Part shown: one piece after another, positions 15,286 to 27,773 of the stretch
How positions within the stretch are numbered: position 1 is the first letter of the stretch
How the letters are laid out: the number at the start of each line of letters is the position of its first letter
Source of the DNA: Gemmatimonadota bacterium
Lineage (GTDB): Bacteria; Latescibacterota; UBA2968; UBA8231
Direction: 5' to 3'
Assembly (NCBI GenBank): GCA_009840005.1
Contig: VXOR01000062.1
Coordinates: 1-36,663, forward strand
Length of the DNA stretch: 36,663 nucleotides
Position numbers and translations under genes: made by a program
The notes under the pieces: model-generated
What the model was told of the DNA's origin: nothing
Databases searched by the model: none
What the model saw: the letters and a program-made list of their open reading frames with translations, nothing else

Positions 15286-16905
15286 ATGCCCGAAGGCGTC
15301 GAGACCGATAAGGATAAGAAAGAGATACCCTTGTTTAATGGGTTTGACTACATAGTCCTAATCTGTTCTGCCGTCGCCTTTTTCGCTGGCGGCTGTCTCC
15401 TCGGCTGGCTAGGGAGTGAGCGGCTGCGCAACAGCAAACTGCACAGCACCCAAGCCACCGCTGACCAGATCGTCGCCCGCGCCCGCCAAGAAGCCGAGGT
15501 CTTGAAAAAAAATGCCTTGCTTGAAGTAAGGGATGAGTGGCATCGAGAGCGGGCTCCGCTGAAAAAGGAGCAAGAGACACAGAGGCGCTCGTTGCGCGAT
15601 CTGGCGGCCAAGCTGCTAGATCGCGAACAGCAACTAGAGCGCAAAATAGACCTGCTCACGAGCAAGGAGCGCGAACAGCTCAAGGCTGAGCAGGACCTCG
15701 ACCGCCGCGAGGCGGCCATAGCTGCAGCCGAGGTCCAAGCTCAGGACCTCGTCCGAGAGCAGAGTCAGCGACTAGAAGAATTAGCTGGCATCAGCCAGCA
15801 AGAAGCCCGGCGCATACTTTTTGATCAGCTAGAGGGAGGCGCACGCCGAGTTGCCGCTCGCAAGGTCCGCGAGCTCAAGGACACCGCGGTTGCCACGGCT
15901 AACCTAGAGGCCAAGGAAATCATCACCCGCGCCATCCAGCGCTTCGCCGGGGAACTAACCGTCGAGAGTACGCTTTCGGTAGTGCCCATCCCCTTCGACG
16001 ACATGAAGGGGCGCATCATCGGTCGCGACGGGCGCAATATCCGCTCCTTTGAAATGATCACCGGCGTCGAAGTCATTGTCGATGATACCCCTGGTATGGT
16101 TATGCTCTCGGGCTTTGATCCACTGCGCCGCGAAGTGGCCAGACACACTCTCGAAACGCTCATCCGCGACGGGCGCATCCACCCTGGGCGCATTGAGGAA
16201 GTGTATGACAAGGCCCGCAGCACCGTCGAGGAGATGATCCGCGAGTCCGGTTCCAAAGCCGCCTTTGACCTCGGCATTCACGATTTATCCGAGTCGCTAT
16301 TGGAAACGCTGGGCAAGCTCCGCTTCCGCACCAGCTACGGACAAAACTTGTTGGTCCACAGCAAGGAAGTCGGGTTTTTGGCTGGCATGATGGCCGAAAT
16401 GCTCGACCTTGACATAGTGCTGGCGCGCCGCGCTGGTCTCTTGCACGACATCGGCAAGGCACAGGACTTTGAGTTGGGCAACGACCCAGCACAAAGCGGT
16501 GCCGTACTGGCCCGCAAGAGCGGCGAAAGCCCTGAAGTTGTGCAAATTATCGAAACCCATAGCAAGCATACGCCCTCGCGCTCAGCCATCGCCGTACTAG
16601 TCGAAGCCGCCAACGAAATCTCCACCCACCGCCCGGGTGCCCGCAAAGAAAAAGTCGAGGAGTACATCCGCCGTTTGCACTACATTGAGGAACTCGCAGC
16701 CGACTACGTGGGTGTGAAACAGGCTTTTGCCCTGCAAAACGGCAAGGAGGTTCGGGTCTTGGTCGACAGCGGAGTGGTAGATGACACGTATGCCGAACAA
16801 CTCGCCGACGACATCACCACCAAGCTCGAACAACAACTCGAATACCCTGGGCAGTTGCGCGTCTGCATCATCCGCGAGATGCGTGCCGAGTCTCACGCAC
16901 GGTGA
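15286..16905 (+). CDS. rny: Ribonuclease Y
   Basis: RNase Y is a membrane-anchored endoribonuclease that starts mRNA decay. The 539-residue protein has one N-terminal membrane helix (~20-42), a long coiled coil (~50-190), a KH RNA-binding domain (~225-290, GRIIGRDGRNIRSFE) and an HD domain (~350-450) with the metal-binding LLHDIGKA motif. It is ~20 residues longer than typical proteins because of a charged extension before the helix, so a start slightly further in is possible. The stop overlaps the next start as GTGA, giving coupling with the YmdB-type gene, a pairing also found in Bacillus. Confidence 0.96.
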   Translation: MPEGVETDKDKKEIPLFNGFDYIVLICSAVAFFAGGCLLGWLGSERLRNSKLHSTQATADQIVARARQEAEVLKKNALLEVRDEWHRERAPLKKEQETQRRSLRDLAAKLLDREQQLERKIDLLTSKEREQLKAEQDLDRREAAIAAAEVQAQDLVREQSQRLEELAGISQQEARRILFDQLEGGARRVAARKVRELKDTAVATANLEAKEIITRAIQRFAGELTVESTLSVVPIPFDDMKGRIIGRDGRNIRSFEMITGVEVIVDDTPGMVMLSGFDPLRREVARHTLETLIRDGRIHPGRIEEVYDKARSTVEEMIRESGSKAAFDLGIHDLSESLLETLGKLRFRTSYGQNLLVHSKEVGFLAGMMAEMLDLDIVLARRAGLLHDIGKAQDFELGNDPAQSGAVLARKSGESPEVVQIIETHSKHTPSRSAIAVLVEAANEISTHRPGARKEKVEEYIRRLHYIEELAADYVGVKQAFALQNGKEVRVLVDSGVVDDTYAEQLADDITTKLEQQLEYPGQLRVCIIREMRAESHAR

Positions 16906-17684
16906 ACATTCTCTTTGTCGCCGATATCTTTGCCCGGCCGGGCCGCCGGGTTGCCGCCGCCGTAATTCCCGAGTTAGTAAAACAGCGCGAAGTCTCTCTG
17001 GTAATCGCCAACGGCGAGAATGCCGCCGGAGGGTTTGGCCTCACCGACCGCATCGTGCACAAGCTGCACAGCTATGGTGCCGACATCATCACTAGTGGCA
17101 ACCACGTTTGGGACCGCCGCGAGTTCATCCCGTACCTAGACCAATCCGACCGCGTCCTGCGCCCCTTCAACTACCCCAAAGACGCTCCCGGCATTGGTGC
17201 GACCGTCGTCGCCGCACGCGGCGGCCCCCCAGTGGCCGTGCTCTGCCTCCAAGGGCGCACCGGGATGCCCACCATCGACTGCCCCTTCCGCACGGGCCAC
17301 GCCGAGGTCGAGCGCCTGCGCACAGAGACGCCCTTAGTCTTTGTAGATTTCCACGCCGAAGCCACGGCGGAGAAAATGGCTATGGGCTTCCACCTCGACG
17401 GCTTGGCCACCGCAGTCATCGGCACCCACACCCACGTGCAAACCGCGGATGAGCGCATCTTGCCCAAAGGCACGGCGTACCTAACCGACGCTGGCATGAC
17501 CGGCATCCGCGAATCCGTGATTGGCGTGCGTCCCGAAATAGCCATCCAACGCTTCCTCACCCAAGTGCCCACCCGCTTCAAGCCCGCCGACGGCAAGGCG
17601 GTCCTCTGCGGCGCACTCGTCGAGGCCGACGAGGCAAGCGGCCGGGCCACCCGGATCGAGCGATTGCAGCTAGCAGAGCCTTGA
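16902..17684 (+). CDS. ymdB: YmdB-family calcineurin-like phosphodiesterase
   Basis: This metallophosphoesterase family (TIGR00282 type) hydrolyses 2',3'- and 3',5'-cyclic nucleotides; in Bacillus YmdB affects biofilm and motility choice. The 260-residue protein carries the metal-binding motifs in order: NILFVADIFARPGR near the N-terminus, ANGENAAGGFG (~39-49), SGNHVWD (~68), VDFHAEATAEK (~155) and IGTHTHVQTADERIL (~179). The GTG start overlaps the rny stop by four bases, which argues for shared function or dosage. A palindromic AT-rich repeat starts seven bases after the stop. Confidence 0.93.
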   Translation: MNILFVADIFARPGRRVAAAVIPELVKQREVSLVIANGENAAGGFGLTDRIVHKLHSYGADIITSGNHVWDRREFIPYLDQSDRVLRPFNYPKDAPGIGATVVAARGGPPVAVLCLQGRTGMPTIDCPFRTGHAEVERLRTETPLVFVDFHAEATAEKMAMGFHLDGLATAVIGTHTHVQTADERILPKGTAYLTDAGMTGIRESVIGVRPEIAIQRFLTQVPTRFKPADGKAVLCGALVEADEASGRATRIERLQLAEP

Positions 17685-17690
17685 CCTCGT

Positions 17691-17768
17691 AGGAATTAAG
17701 AATTAGGAATTAGTGGCCTTGTTGCGCCTAATTCCTAATTCTTAATTCCTAATTCCTAATTGATTAGG
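17691..17768. repeat. AT-rich palindromic repeat built of AATTAGGAATT-type units
   Basis: A perfect 23-bp inverted repeat (17691-17713 and 17728-17750) encloses a 14-base loop (TGGCCTTGTTGCGC). Each arm is made of short units, GGAATTA/AGAATTA, and the right arm continues with two further CCTAATT copies to 17761. The end, CCTAATTGATTAGG, is itself palindromic and its ATTAGGAG forms the ribosome binding site of xseA. There is no coding potential. It may be a dispersed repeat or mini-element and may end the upstream transcript as RNA. Confidence 0.85.
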
Positions 17769-17775
17769 AGCATCT

Positions 17776-19020
17776 ATGTCCTTTCAAGAGCCGCTCTTCT
17801 GGTCCGACGCCGAAGATGCAACTCACCGGCCTTACTCGGTCTCCGAAATCACCAGCCAAGTCAAGGGGCTGCTCGAAGAGAGCCTGCCCAAGTGCTGGGT
17901 TGAGGGCGAGATCTCTCAGTACACCCACCACAGCTCCGGCCACCGCTATTTCACGCTCAAAGACAACGAGAGCCAGCTAAGCGCGGTGATGTTCAAGTGG
18001 CAGGCCAGCTCGCTCTCCTTCAGCCCCCAACAGGGCATGCAGGTGCAGGTGTATGGATATATCTCCGTCTTTGAGCGCGCCGGGAAGTACCAACTCTATG
18101 CCGAGCAGATCAAACCCGCTGGCGTCGGCGAGTTGGCTATCGCCTTCGAGCAACTCAAAAACCGCTTAGAGGATGAAGGGCTTTTCGACGAAAGCCGCAA
18201 GCGACCCCTGCCCCCGTATCCCCGCAAAATCGGCGTAGTGACCTCGCCGACCGGCGCGGCTATCCGCGACATCCTCCAAATCCTCGACCGCCGCGCCCCG
18301 GACATCGATATCGTCCTCTGCCCCGCTCGGGTTCAAGGCGAGGGGGCCGCCGCTGAGGTCGCCGCCGCCATCGCCAGTTTAAATCAGCTAGGCGACATCG
18401 ACGTATTGATCGTCGGCCGCGGCGGCGGCGCTCCAGAAGATCTCTGGCCCTTCAACGACGAATCCGTCGCCCGGGCCATCTACCAGTCGCCGCAGCCCGT
18501 CATCTCTGCCGTCGGCCACGAGATCGACTACACCATCGCCGACTACGTGGCCGATTGTCGCGCCCCAACCCCCTCGGCCGCAGCCGAAATAGTCGCCCGT
18601 GAACGCAGCGCCCTGCGCGAGCGCGTCGCCGAGCAACAAGGTCGGTTGCTAGCGGAAATGGAGCGCTATCTCAGCTCCTTAGAGGAGCGGTTGCGCCACT
18701 GCGACCCGGACCGCCTGCGCGCACGCCTCGACGATCGCTTGCAGCAGCAAAGCCTATACCTCGATGAGCGGCGCCAAGCCCTTTCTACCGCGTTCGATTG
18801 GTTTTTGCGCACTCGAGTCGAGGCCCTAGCCACCGCTACCACCCGCCTCGACGACCTCAGCCCGCTCACGAGCCTAGCGCGCGGTTTTGCCCTAGTGGAA
18901 CGAGTCGCCAATAAACGCCTCGTCCGCGACGGCAACGAGCTTCAGCCGGGCGACAAACTGCGACTGCGCTTTCACCGCGGAGGCGCTATCTGCCGTGTGG
19001 AGGAGAAACTCAATGAGTAA
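17776..19020 (+). CDS. xseA: Exodeoxyribonuclease VII large subunit
   Basis: XseA is the catalytic subunit of exonuclease VII, which degrades single-stranded DNA from both ends into oligonucleotides. The 414-residue protein has an N-terminal OB-fold (~20-120, CWVEGEISQYTHHSSGHRYFTLKD), the nuclease core with VVTSPTGAAIRDI, GRGGGAPEDLWPFNDE and VGHEIDYTIADYVADCRAPTPSAAAE, and a helical C-terminus that recruits small subunits. The ATG has AGGAG six bases upstream, inside the end of the palindromic repeat. The stop overlaps the xseB start (ATGAGTAA). Confidence 0.97.
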   Translation: MSFQEPLFWSDAEDATHRPYSVSEITSQVKGLLEESLPKCWVEGEISQYTHHSSGHRYFTLKDNESQLSAVMFKWQASSLSFSPQQGMQVQVYGYISVFERAGKYQLYAEQIKPAGVGELAIAFEQLKNRLEDEGLFDESRKRPLPPYPRKIGVVTSPTGAAIRDILQILDRRAPDIDIVLCPARVQGEGAAAEVAAAIASLNQLGDIDVLIVGRGGGAPEDLWPFNDESVARAIYQSPQPVISAVGHEIDYTIADYVADCRAPTPSAAAEIVARERSALRERVAEQQGRLLAEMERYLSSLEERLRHCDPDRLRARLDDRLQQQSLYLDERRQALSTAFDWFLRTRVEALATATTRLDDLSPLTSLARGFALVERVANKRLVRDGNELQPGDKLRLRFHRGGAICRVEEKLNE

Positions 19021-19243
19021 ATCTTTTGAAGAAGCCCTAGCCGTGCTCGAAGAGAGCGTTCAGCGTCTCGAAGCAGGCGACCTCAAGCTCGAAGAGGCCC
19101 TCGAAGTATTTGAAAAAGGCGTTGCCGCCTCGCGCACCTGCGGCCAGTGGCTCGACCAGACCCGCGAGCGCGTCCAAGTCCTCACCGCCGAGGCCGAGGG
19201 CCAGTTCCGCCTCTCTTTTCTGGACGACGAAGACGACCACTAA
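19013..19243 (+). CDS. xseB: Exodeoxyribonuclease VII small subunit
   Basis: XseB is the regulatory small subunit that binds XseA in several copies. I choose the ATG at 19013, which overlaps the xseA stop and has GGAGGAG seven bases upstream, giving 76 residues. The sequence SFEEALAVLEESVQRLEAG, LEEALEVFEKGV and the helix-turn-helix hairpin are typical, with an acidic C-terminus. The upstream in-frame ATG at 18995 is unlikely because of the overlap and spacing. Confidence 0.96.
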   Translation: MSKSFEEALAVLEESVQRLEAGDLKLEEALEVFEKGVAASRTCGQWLDQTRERVQVLTAEAEGQFRLSFLDDEDDH

Positions 19244-19261
19244 CCCCTCGGCCTCGGCCCG

Positions 19262-20953
19262 ATGTTGACTCGCCTCTACATCAAGGACTTTGCCCTTATC
19301 GAAGAAGCGGTGATCGAATTTGGCCCCGGCCTCAACGTCATCACCGGCGAGACCGGGGCCGGCAAGTCCATCCTCATCGGTGCCCTCAACTCCATCCTCG
19401 GCGGACCTGTCAACGCCGATTTAGTGCGCAAAGAGGCTAGCTCGTGCGCGGTGGAGGGCTTTTTTGAACTCGACGACCAAGGTCAAAACGCGCGCTTAGC
19501 AGATCTGGGCGTTGTCTTGGAGGATGGCCAACTCATCCTTCGCCGCGAGATTCGAGGCCAAGGCCGCTCGCGCGCCTTTGTCAACGGCCAAGGTCAGCCA
19601 ATCAAGCAACTAAAGCAAATCGGCGCGACCTTGGTTGACTTGCACGGCCAACACGAACACCAATCGCTACTCGACCCCAAGCTCCACGCCCGCTTTCTCG
19701 ACGCATTTGCCGGGCTCGACGACCAGCGCCGCCTCGTGGGCCAGCACTGGCGCGCTTACCGCGATAGCGTGGCCCACCTCGACCGGCTGCGCTCAGAACG
19801 CGACGCACTCGCAGCCGAAGACGAGTTGTGCGCTTTCCAGTTAGAAGAGATCCGCCGCCTCGCACCCCAACCGGGCGAAGAGTCCGAATTGGAACGCGAG
19901 TTGCAAGTCCTAGACAACGCTGAGACTCTATCCCAGGGCGGCCTCCAGCTTTACGACTCGCTCTATCAGCGCGAAGGCGCGGTTTACGAGGCACTCGGCC
20001 AAGTTCGCCGTCAGCTAGACCGGCTGCGCGAAATCGACCCTGCGCTCGGGCCCCAAGCCGCGGCCTTAGAGGAACTGATCTACGAGGTCGAAGACCTAGC
20101 CGGTCAACTCCGCGACTACGCCCGCAGCATCGAGGTGCGCCCTGGACGAGCCGACGAACTGCGCGAGCGCCGCGACGGCCTGCGCGCGCTCAAAAAGAAA
20201 TACGGCGGCACTCTCGACGCCGTGTTAGAACGCGCCCGCGAGCTTGCGGCGCGAGAAGACCGCGCTGACCGCCTCCGCGACGAGCTGGCCCAAGCGGCTG
20301 AACTCCGCGATCAAGCACTCGCCGAATTTGCCTCCTGTTGCCTCGCCCTTTCTGCGGCTCGTCAGCAGGCCAGCGCCACCTTGTCGCGGGCGCTAGTCGC
20401 CGCCCTCGGGGAGTTGGGCATGGCCAAGGCCCAGTTCTACATTGAGTTGGCAACCGCCGAAGACCCAGAGGGGATAGTTCAGCGCGATGGGCGGCGCTAC
20501 GCGGCGGGCGAACACGGCATGGAGCACGTCGCCTTCCACATTTCCGCCAATGCCGGCCAACCCCCACGACCCCTAGCGCGCATTGCCTCGGGCGGGGAAA
20601 TCTCGCGCGTGATGCTGGCTCTCAAGGAAGCGGTCGCCGGGCGCGACCTCGTTTCGACCTTGGTCTTCGACGAAATCGACGCTGGGATCTCGGGCCGCAT
20701 TGCCGCGGCCGTTGGCCGCAAGCTACAGACCCTCGCCGCGGCACACCAAACCATCGTCATCACTCACCTACCGCAAATTGCCAGCCTCGCCGACCAGCAC
20801 TTTTCAGTGCGCAAGCAGCAGGAGCAACAGCGGACCACTACTGAGGTCGTGCCACTCGACGCCAAGGCCCGCGCCGAGGAAATTGCCTATCTGTTGGCCG
20901 GTGAGACCATTTCGGATACAGCGCGCCAACACGCTCGCGAAATGCTGCAATAG
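19262..20953 (+). CDS. recN: DNA repair protein RecN
   Basis: RecN is an SMC-like ATPase that acts at DNA double-strand breaks. The 563-residue protein has the N-terminal ATPase half with Walker A GETGAGKS (~32-39), a coiled-coil middle (~155-370) and the C-terminal half with the signature ASGGEISRVMLALK and Walker B TLVFDEIDAGISG, then a VITHLPQIAS switch segment. The ATG directly follows xseB by 18 bases with no strong ribosome binding site, so it probably depends on coupling. The xseA-xseB-recN order is common in bacteria. Confidence 0.97.
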   Translation: MLTRLYIKDFALIEEAVIEFGPGLNVITGETGAGKSILIGALNSILGGPVNADLVRKEASSCAVEGFFELDDQGQNARLADLGVVLEDGQLILRREIRGQGRSRAFVNGQGQPIKQLKQIGATLVDLHGQHEHQSLLDPKLHARFLDAFAGLDDQRRLVGQHWRAYRDSVAHLDRLRSERDALAAEDELCAFQLEEIRRLAPQPGEESELERELQVLDNAETLSQGGLQLYDSLYQREGAVYEALGQVRRQLDRLREIDPALGPQAAALEELIYEVEDLAGQLRDYARSIEVRPGRADELRERRDGLRALKKKYGGTLDAVLERARELAAREDRADRLRDELAQAAELRDQALAEFASCCLALSAARQQASATLSRALVAALGELGMAKAQFYIELATAEDPEGIVQRDGRRYAAGEHGMEHVAFHISANAGQPPRPLARIASGGEISRVMLALKEAVAGRDLVSTLVFDEIDAGISGRIAAAVGRKLQTLAAAHQTIVITHLPQIASLADQHFSVRKQQEQQRTTTEVVPLDAKARAEEIAYLLAGETISDTARQHAREMLQ

Positions 20954-20960
20954 CTCGGCA

Positions 20961-21485
20961 ATGTCGGCCAATTTCCTCAGCGTCCTGCGGGTTCTGCTCA
21001 TCCCCTTTCTGCTCCACTTCATCGCTCAGGGACCGGCAGCCCAGTTCCAAGCCGTGCTCCTGCTGCTCATTGCCGGCATCACAGACATCGGCGACGGCTG
21101 GGTAGCGCGGCGCTACAACCAAGTTTCCCGCCTCGGCAAGATACTCGACCCACTGGCCGATAAAATTTTCCTCGCTTGCCTACTCGGCGGGCTAGTCTTC
21201 TGGCGCGATTTGCCGCTGTGGCTTTTGGGGATGCTCTTTGCCCGCGATATGGCAATCGTGTTGGTAGGGGGATTGTTCTTGCGTTCACAGGGGCTGGTCA
21301 TTGCCGCCAACCGCTGGGGCAAATACACAACCGTCTGCATGGTGCTCACGGCCCTCAGCTACGTCCTCGAGGCCCCGGCCAGCTTGCGCACCGGGCTATG
21401 CCTAGCGGCGGCGGTCTTGGTAGTAATCTCCAGCTTGAGCTACGCCCAGCTCGCGCTTAAGCTCTTGCAACGAGGCCGAACTTGA
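20961..21485 (+). CDS. pgsA: CDP-alcohol phosphatidyltransferase, probable phosphatidylglycerophosphate synthase
   Basis: This inner-membrane enzyme moves a phosphatidyl group from CDP-diacylglycerol to an alcohol, probably glycerol-3-phosphate, in anionic phospholipid synthesis. The 174-residue product has the full catalytic motif DGWVAR...GKILDPLAD (D-G-x2-A-R-x8-G-x3-D-x3-D), preceded by TDIG, plus about five hydrophobic helices. The ATG at 20961 follows the recN stop by seven bases; the frame open from 20700 overlaps recN and is rejected. The alcohol substrate cannot be proven from sequence, so PgsA is the likeliest but not the only member. Confidence 0.87.
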   Translation: MSANFLSVLRVLLIPFLLHFIAQGPAAQFQAVLLLLIAGITDIGDGWVARRYNQVSRLGKILDPLADKIFLACLLGGLVFWRDLPLWLLGMLFARDMAIVLVGGLFLRSQGLVIAANRWGKYTTVCMVLTALSYVLEAPASLRTGLCLAAAVLVVISSLSYAQLALKLLQRGRT

Positions 21486-21488
21486 AAA

Positions 21489-21634
21489 TCAGTTGGGCTG
21501 AATCAAGCGATACCAGCGCAAATAGGCCTCGTCGAGGCGGCGGCGGTGGGCGTATAGGCCGATCATTTCTATCACTTTGAGCCGCAAGGCCAGCTTGTGC
21601 AGATCGACTTTGCCCACCTGACGCTCCGCGCGTT

Positions 21635-21638
<4 letters not shown>
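21489..21638 (-). CDS. 49-codon basic ORF coupled to the barrel-protease gene
   Basis: This very small ORF lies directly after the large secreted protease gene. Its ATG overlaps that gene's TGA as ATGA, the classic arrangement for translational coupling, and its stop falls three bases from the convergent pgsA stop, so it fills the gap exactly. The product begins MKRAERQVGKVDLHKLALRL and ends LRWYRLIQPN. It is basic and largely helical, with an amphipathic pattern (VIEMIGLYAHRRRLDEAYL) and no signal peptide or membrane segment. I recognise no family. It could be real or a chance frame; the overlap and snug fit argue for real. Confidence 0.55.
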
Positions 21639-25102
<3,464 letters not shown>

Positions 25103-25252
25103 CGTGTATCCCTTTCGCAAAAAGGCGACCCGCAGCCAATTGCCGGTCGCTCCACAATTTGTTATTTGTTAGGAAAATACTGGAGGCCGTGCCCCCCGTC
25201 AAACAGCGCGGAGCCGCTTTCACGCGGCTTCACGGTTAATTATTATACCTCC

Positions 25253-25924
25253 ATGCACTACGCCATTCATCGCACCGACGCCCTCGACCTGCCCGACGCC
25301 GATTGGGAGCGTCCCCAATGGCAAGCGGCCGAGACCTTAGAGATCACCCACTTTCCTTGGGAGGATTCCGGCCACCGCCCCCGTACTCGGGCGCGTGTGC
25401 TCTACGACGAGCGGGCGCTGTCCATTATTTTCCGCGTCGAGGATCGCTACGTCCGCGCCGTGACCAAGCGCTTCCAAGATTCAGTCTGCACCGATTCTTG
25501 CGTCGAGTTCTTCGTCGCGCCCCTGCCCGATTCGCAGGCCTACTTCAATTTCGAGGTCAACTGCGGCGGCACCATGCTCCTGCACCGCTGCCCGTCAGCC
25601 GCCGAGCGCGCCCAAGGCCGAGCAACTGAAAACGTCAGCGACGCCGACGGTGCCACCATCCGCATCGCCACAACCCTCCCCAAGATCGTCGAGCCAGAAC
25701 TCATCACCCCCACAACTTGGGCGGTCGAGTACCGCGTCCCCTTCGTCCTCTTCGCCCAGTACTTCGGTGCCCAGACGCCAGGGCTAGGCACTCAGTGGAA
25801 GGGCAACTTCTACAAGTGCGGCGACCGCACCTCTCACCCTCACTGGGGTAGTTGGGCACCAGTAAATACGCCCAAGCCCAGCTTTCACCAGCCCGACTTT
25901 TACCAGCCGCTCGTATTTGCCTAG
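25253..25924 (+). CDS. Carbohydrate-binding family 9-like protein
   Basis: A 223-residue beta-rich protein of the CBM9-like/DOMON superfamily. The ATG at 25253 is the sensible start; upstream sequence in frame overlaps the protease gene antisense. Signature parts are ARVLYDERALSIIFRVEDRYV, DSVCTDSCVEFFVAP and YFNFEVNCGGTMLLH, the usual strand series of CBM9-like domains, and a C-terminal GTQWKGNFYKCGDRT. No signal peptide is seen, so it is probably cytoplasmic or its export is unrecognised. It faces, and shares a CTAG stop palindrome with, the alpha/alpha-toroid enzyme, hinting at related sugar metabolism. The 150-base gap before it contains a 6-bp hairpin (25212-25229) and an AT-rich patch. 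Confidence 0.78.
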   Translation: MHYAIHRTDALDLPDADWERPQWQAAETLEITHFPWEDSGHRPRTRARVLYDERALSIIFRVEDRYVRAVTKRFQDSVCTDSCVEFFVAPLPDSQAYFNFEVNCGGTMLLHRCPSAAERAQGRATENVSDADGATIRIATTLPKIVEPELITPTTWAVEYRVPFVLFAQYFGAQTPGLGTQWKGNFYKCGDRTSHPHWGSWAPVNTPKPSFHQPDFYQPLVFA

Positions 25925-27741
25925 CGAAGAGGAGAACTATAGGAGGGCGCACGGGCAAAGCGCTTCAGCCCAAGGTGCAAGCGAGCCTGAGCCGCCGGTC
26001 CCAAATGCACCTGAAGATATTGATCCCCTACCTCAACAGACTGATCTTGGTCGTCTTCATTCTCTAGTTGGGCGCTAGTGAATTGGTGCTCGCCAAAGGA
26101 ACCAGCTTGCAACAAAACATCGCGGCCTGCCACTGGGTCCGTATTCACCAGCGTCAGGCTAACTCCGTCGGCGCTGACTCGATCAACTAGAGCCGCGACG
26201 TACTCGGGCAGACCGGGGCGACGACGCTGCGGGTCGAAATAGTGCACATGGGCCTGAAGCATCCCACCGTTGTAAATCGCCGCGGGCGTGCCCAAGGCCA
26301 TCTGGATCAGGGCTTCGGGCAGCACTGGATTGAGCCGCTGGAAGTGGTAGCACTCGCGCGTCTCGGGATCGCTGTCGTCGCTTTCTAGGCGATTCAGACT
26401 ATGGCAGATGCTGGAGTAGGTCGAGTCAACCACCTGATCGACGTAGCCTAAGTTTTTGCCTTCGACAAAGGCAAACCAAGCCGTCGGCGGGCAGATGCCG
26501 GCTTTGGCCGCGCCCCAGTCGGGGGGCAGACCGGCGAAAGCGGCGCGGTCGGGAAAGACTTCGTCGAGGCGAGCCAAATCTCGCTCGCTTTGGCTCAAGT
26601 AATATAAATGAATGTACAAGTAGGGATCGGGTGGCCGAAAATCAAACCAGCCTTGGTCGCCGTGGCGGGCTGGCACCTTGACGCGACCGTCCTCCTCGCG
26701 CCGCAGTTCCCACAGCATGTCGAGCTGCGAACGAGCCAAGTCCAAATGGGAATCATCGCCGGTCATCAGCAGGGCGCAACTGCCGGCCACTAGGGCCGGC
26801 TCGACGATATTGCGCGCTCCGTGCGGCCAGCGCCAGCCGTAGTACCCACCCCACCACTTGCCGTCCATCAACTCGCCAATGGTTCCCTCGGGTCCAATAT
26901 TGTCGGGCATGATGCCGCCGTTGGCCGCGCAGCGCTCCTCCCACGCCTGCAAATAATCGAGCACCCAGGTTTTGTATTGGTCGTCGCCAGTGTAGAGATA
27001 GGCGTTGGTTATCAAGCTGGTGACACTCAGGTTGAGGGGCACATCGCAACGGGTCATGCGCTGATTGATCAAGTCGAGGACCTGGGCGAAGACTTCGTCA
27101 TCCGTCCAATCGACCTTGAAGAGCGGGTCGGAGCTATCAGCACCTGGAATGTCCTCAAAGGGTGCCAGATAGTTGGCTAGGATGGGTCGGTGGTAATCCC
27201 AATCGACTTGAGTAGTGACAAAGCGCGGGCCTTTGCTGCCGTTGAGTGGCGAGCGGATCATTTTGCGCTGAGCGTCCCAATTGGGTGCCAGCGGGTCGGC
27301 ACCGGTGTACATGGCGGCGTAGCGCAGGGCGCGAGTGCGGTTGATGAGATGGGCGGGATCGGCCAGCGCCAAGTAGTAGATGTAGGTATAACTCTCAGAG
27401 TGATGGAACCAGTCAAAGCCAGTGACAAACTCGCGCTCGACCGTGCCGTAGTTGGCGTACTGCCAAGTGATGGCGTCCCACTCTTTGCCGGCGATCTGGT
27501 AGATGTGCTCGCCGCCGCCCAGCAGGTAAAATAGCGGGAACGATAGGAAGGCCTCGTAGCCATTGTCCGTGCCGTCCATGCTGGTCCACTCCGTGCGCTG
27601 GATCAGAGTGCCGTCTGGACGAGTACTGTGTTCGACAAAGGGGTGGGCGGCGCGGTCCATCAAAGCAATCAAGTCGCGTTGGCGCACGGCCCAATGGGGC
27701 GGGTTTTTGCGGGTCTTAGCGGCAATAGATACGTAGGCCAT
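25921..27741 (-). CDS. Putative alpha/alpha-toroid enzyme of unknown specificity
   Basis: A 606-residue soluble protein without signal peptide. It is rich in helices and aromatic residues, with conserved-looking blocks EWTSMDGTDNGYEAFLSFP (51-69), GFDWFHHSESYTYIYYLALA (108-127), NGGIMPDNIGPEGTIGE (274-290) and GKWWGGYYGWRWPHGARN (294-311). The pattern of paired helices and aromatic, His- and Asp-bearing loops resembles alpha/alpha-toroid glycosidases or polysaccharide lyases, and the C-terminal ~100 residues look like a beta-sandwich. I cannot name the family or catalytic residues. The ATG has AGGAGG about eight bases upstream. It follows the PhyH gene by 32 bases, so amidohydrolase-PhyH-this gene form an operon. 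Confidence 0.75.
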   Translation of the reverse strand: MAYVSIAAKTRKNPPHWAVRQRDLIALMDRAAHPFVEHSTRPDGTLIQRTEWTSMDGTDNGYEAFLSFPLFYLLGGGEHIYQIAGKEWDAITWQYANYGTVEREFVTGFDWFHHSESYTYIYYLALADPAHLINRTRALRYAAMYTGADPLAPNWDAQRKMIRSPLNGSKGPRFVTTQVDWDYHRPILANYLAPFEDIPGADSSDPLFKVDWTDDEVFAQVLDLINQRMTRCDVPLNLSVTSLITNAYLYTGDDQYKTWVLDYLQAWEERCAANGGIMPDNIGPEGTIGELMDGKWWGGYYGWRWPHGARNIVEPALVAGSCALLMTGDDSHLDLARSQLDMLWELRREEDGRVKVPARHGDQGWFDFRPPDPYLYIHLYYLSQSERDLARLDEVFPDRAAFAGLPPDWGAAKAGICPPTAWFAFVEGKNLGYVDQVVDSTYSSICHSLNRLESDDSDPETRECYHFQRLNPVLPEALIQMALGTPAAIYNGGMLQAHVHYFDPQRRRPGLPEYVAALVDRVSADGVSLTLVNTDPVAGRDVLLQAGSFGEHQFTSAQLENEDDQDQSVEVGDQYLQVHLGPAAQARLHLGLKRFARAPSYSSPLR

Positions 27742-27773
27742 TTTGGATTCCTCCTAAGTGTACAAACAGCGAG

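Noticed and set aside
17691..17768. CRISPR array
   Set aside because: The units are very short, partly inverted and without regular spacers, and no cas gene is near. It is a palindromic AT-rich repeat instead.
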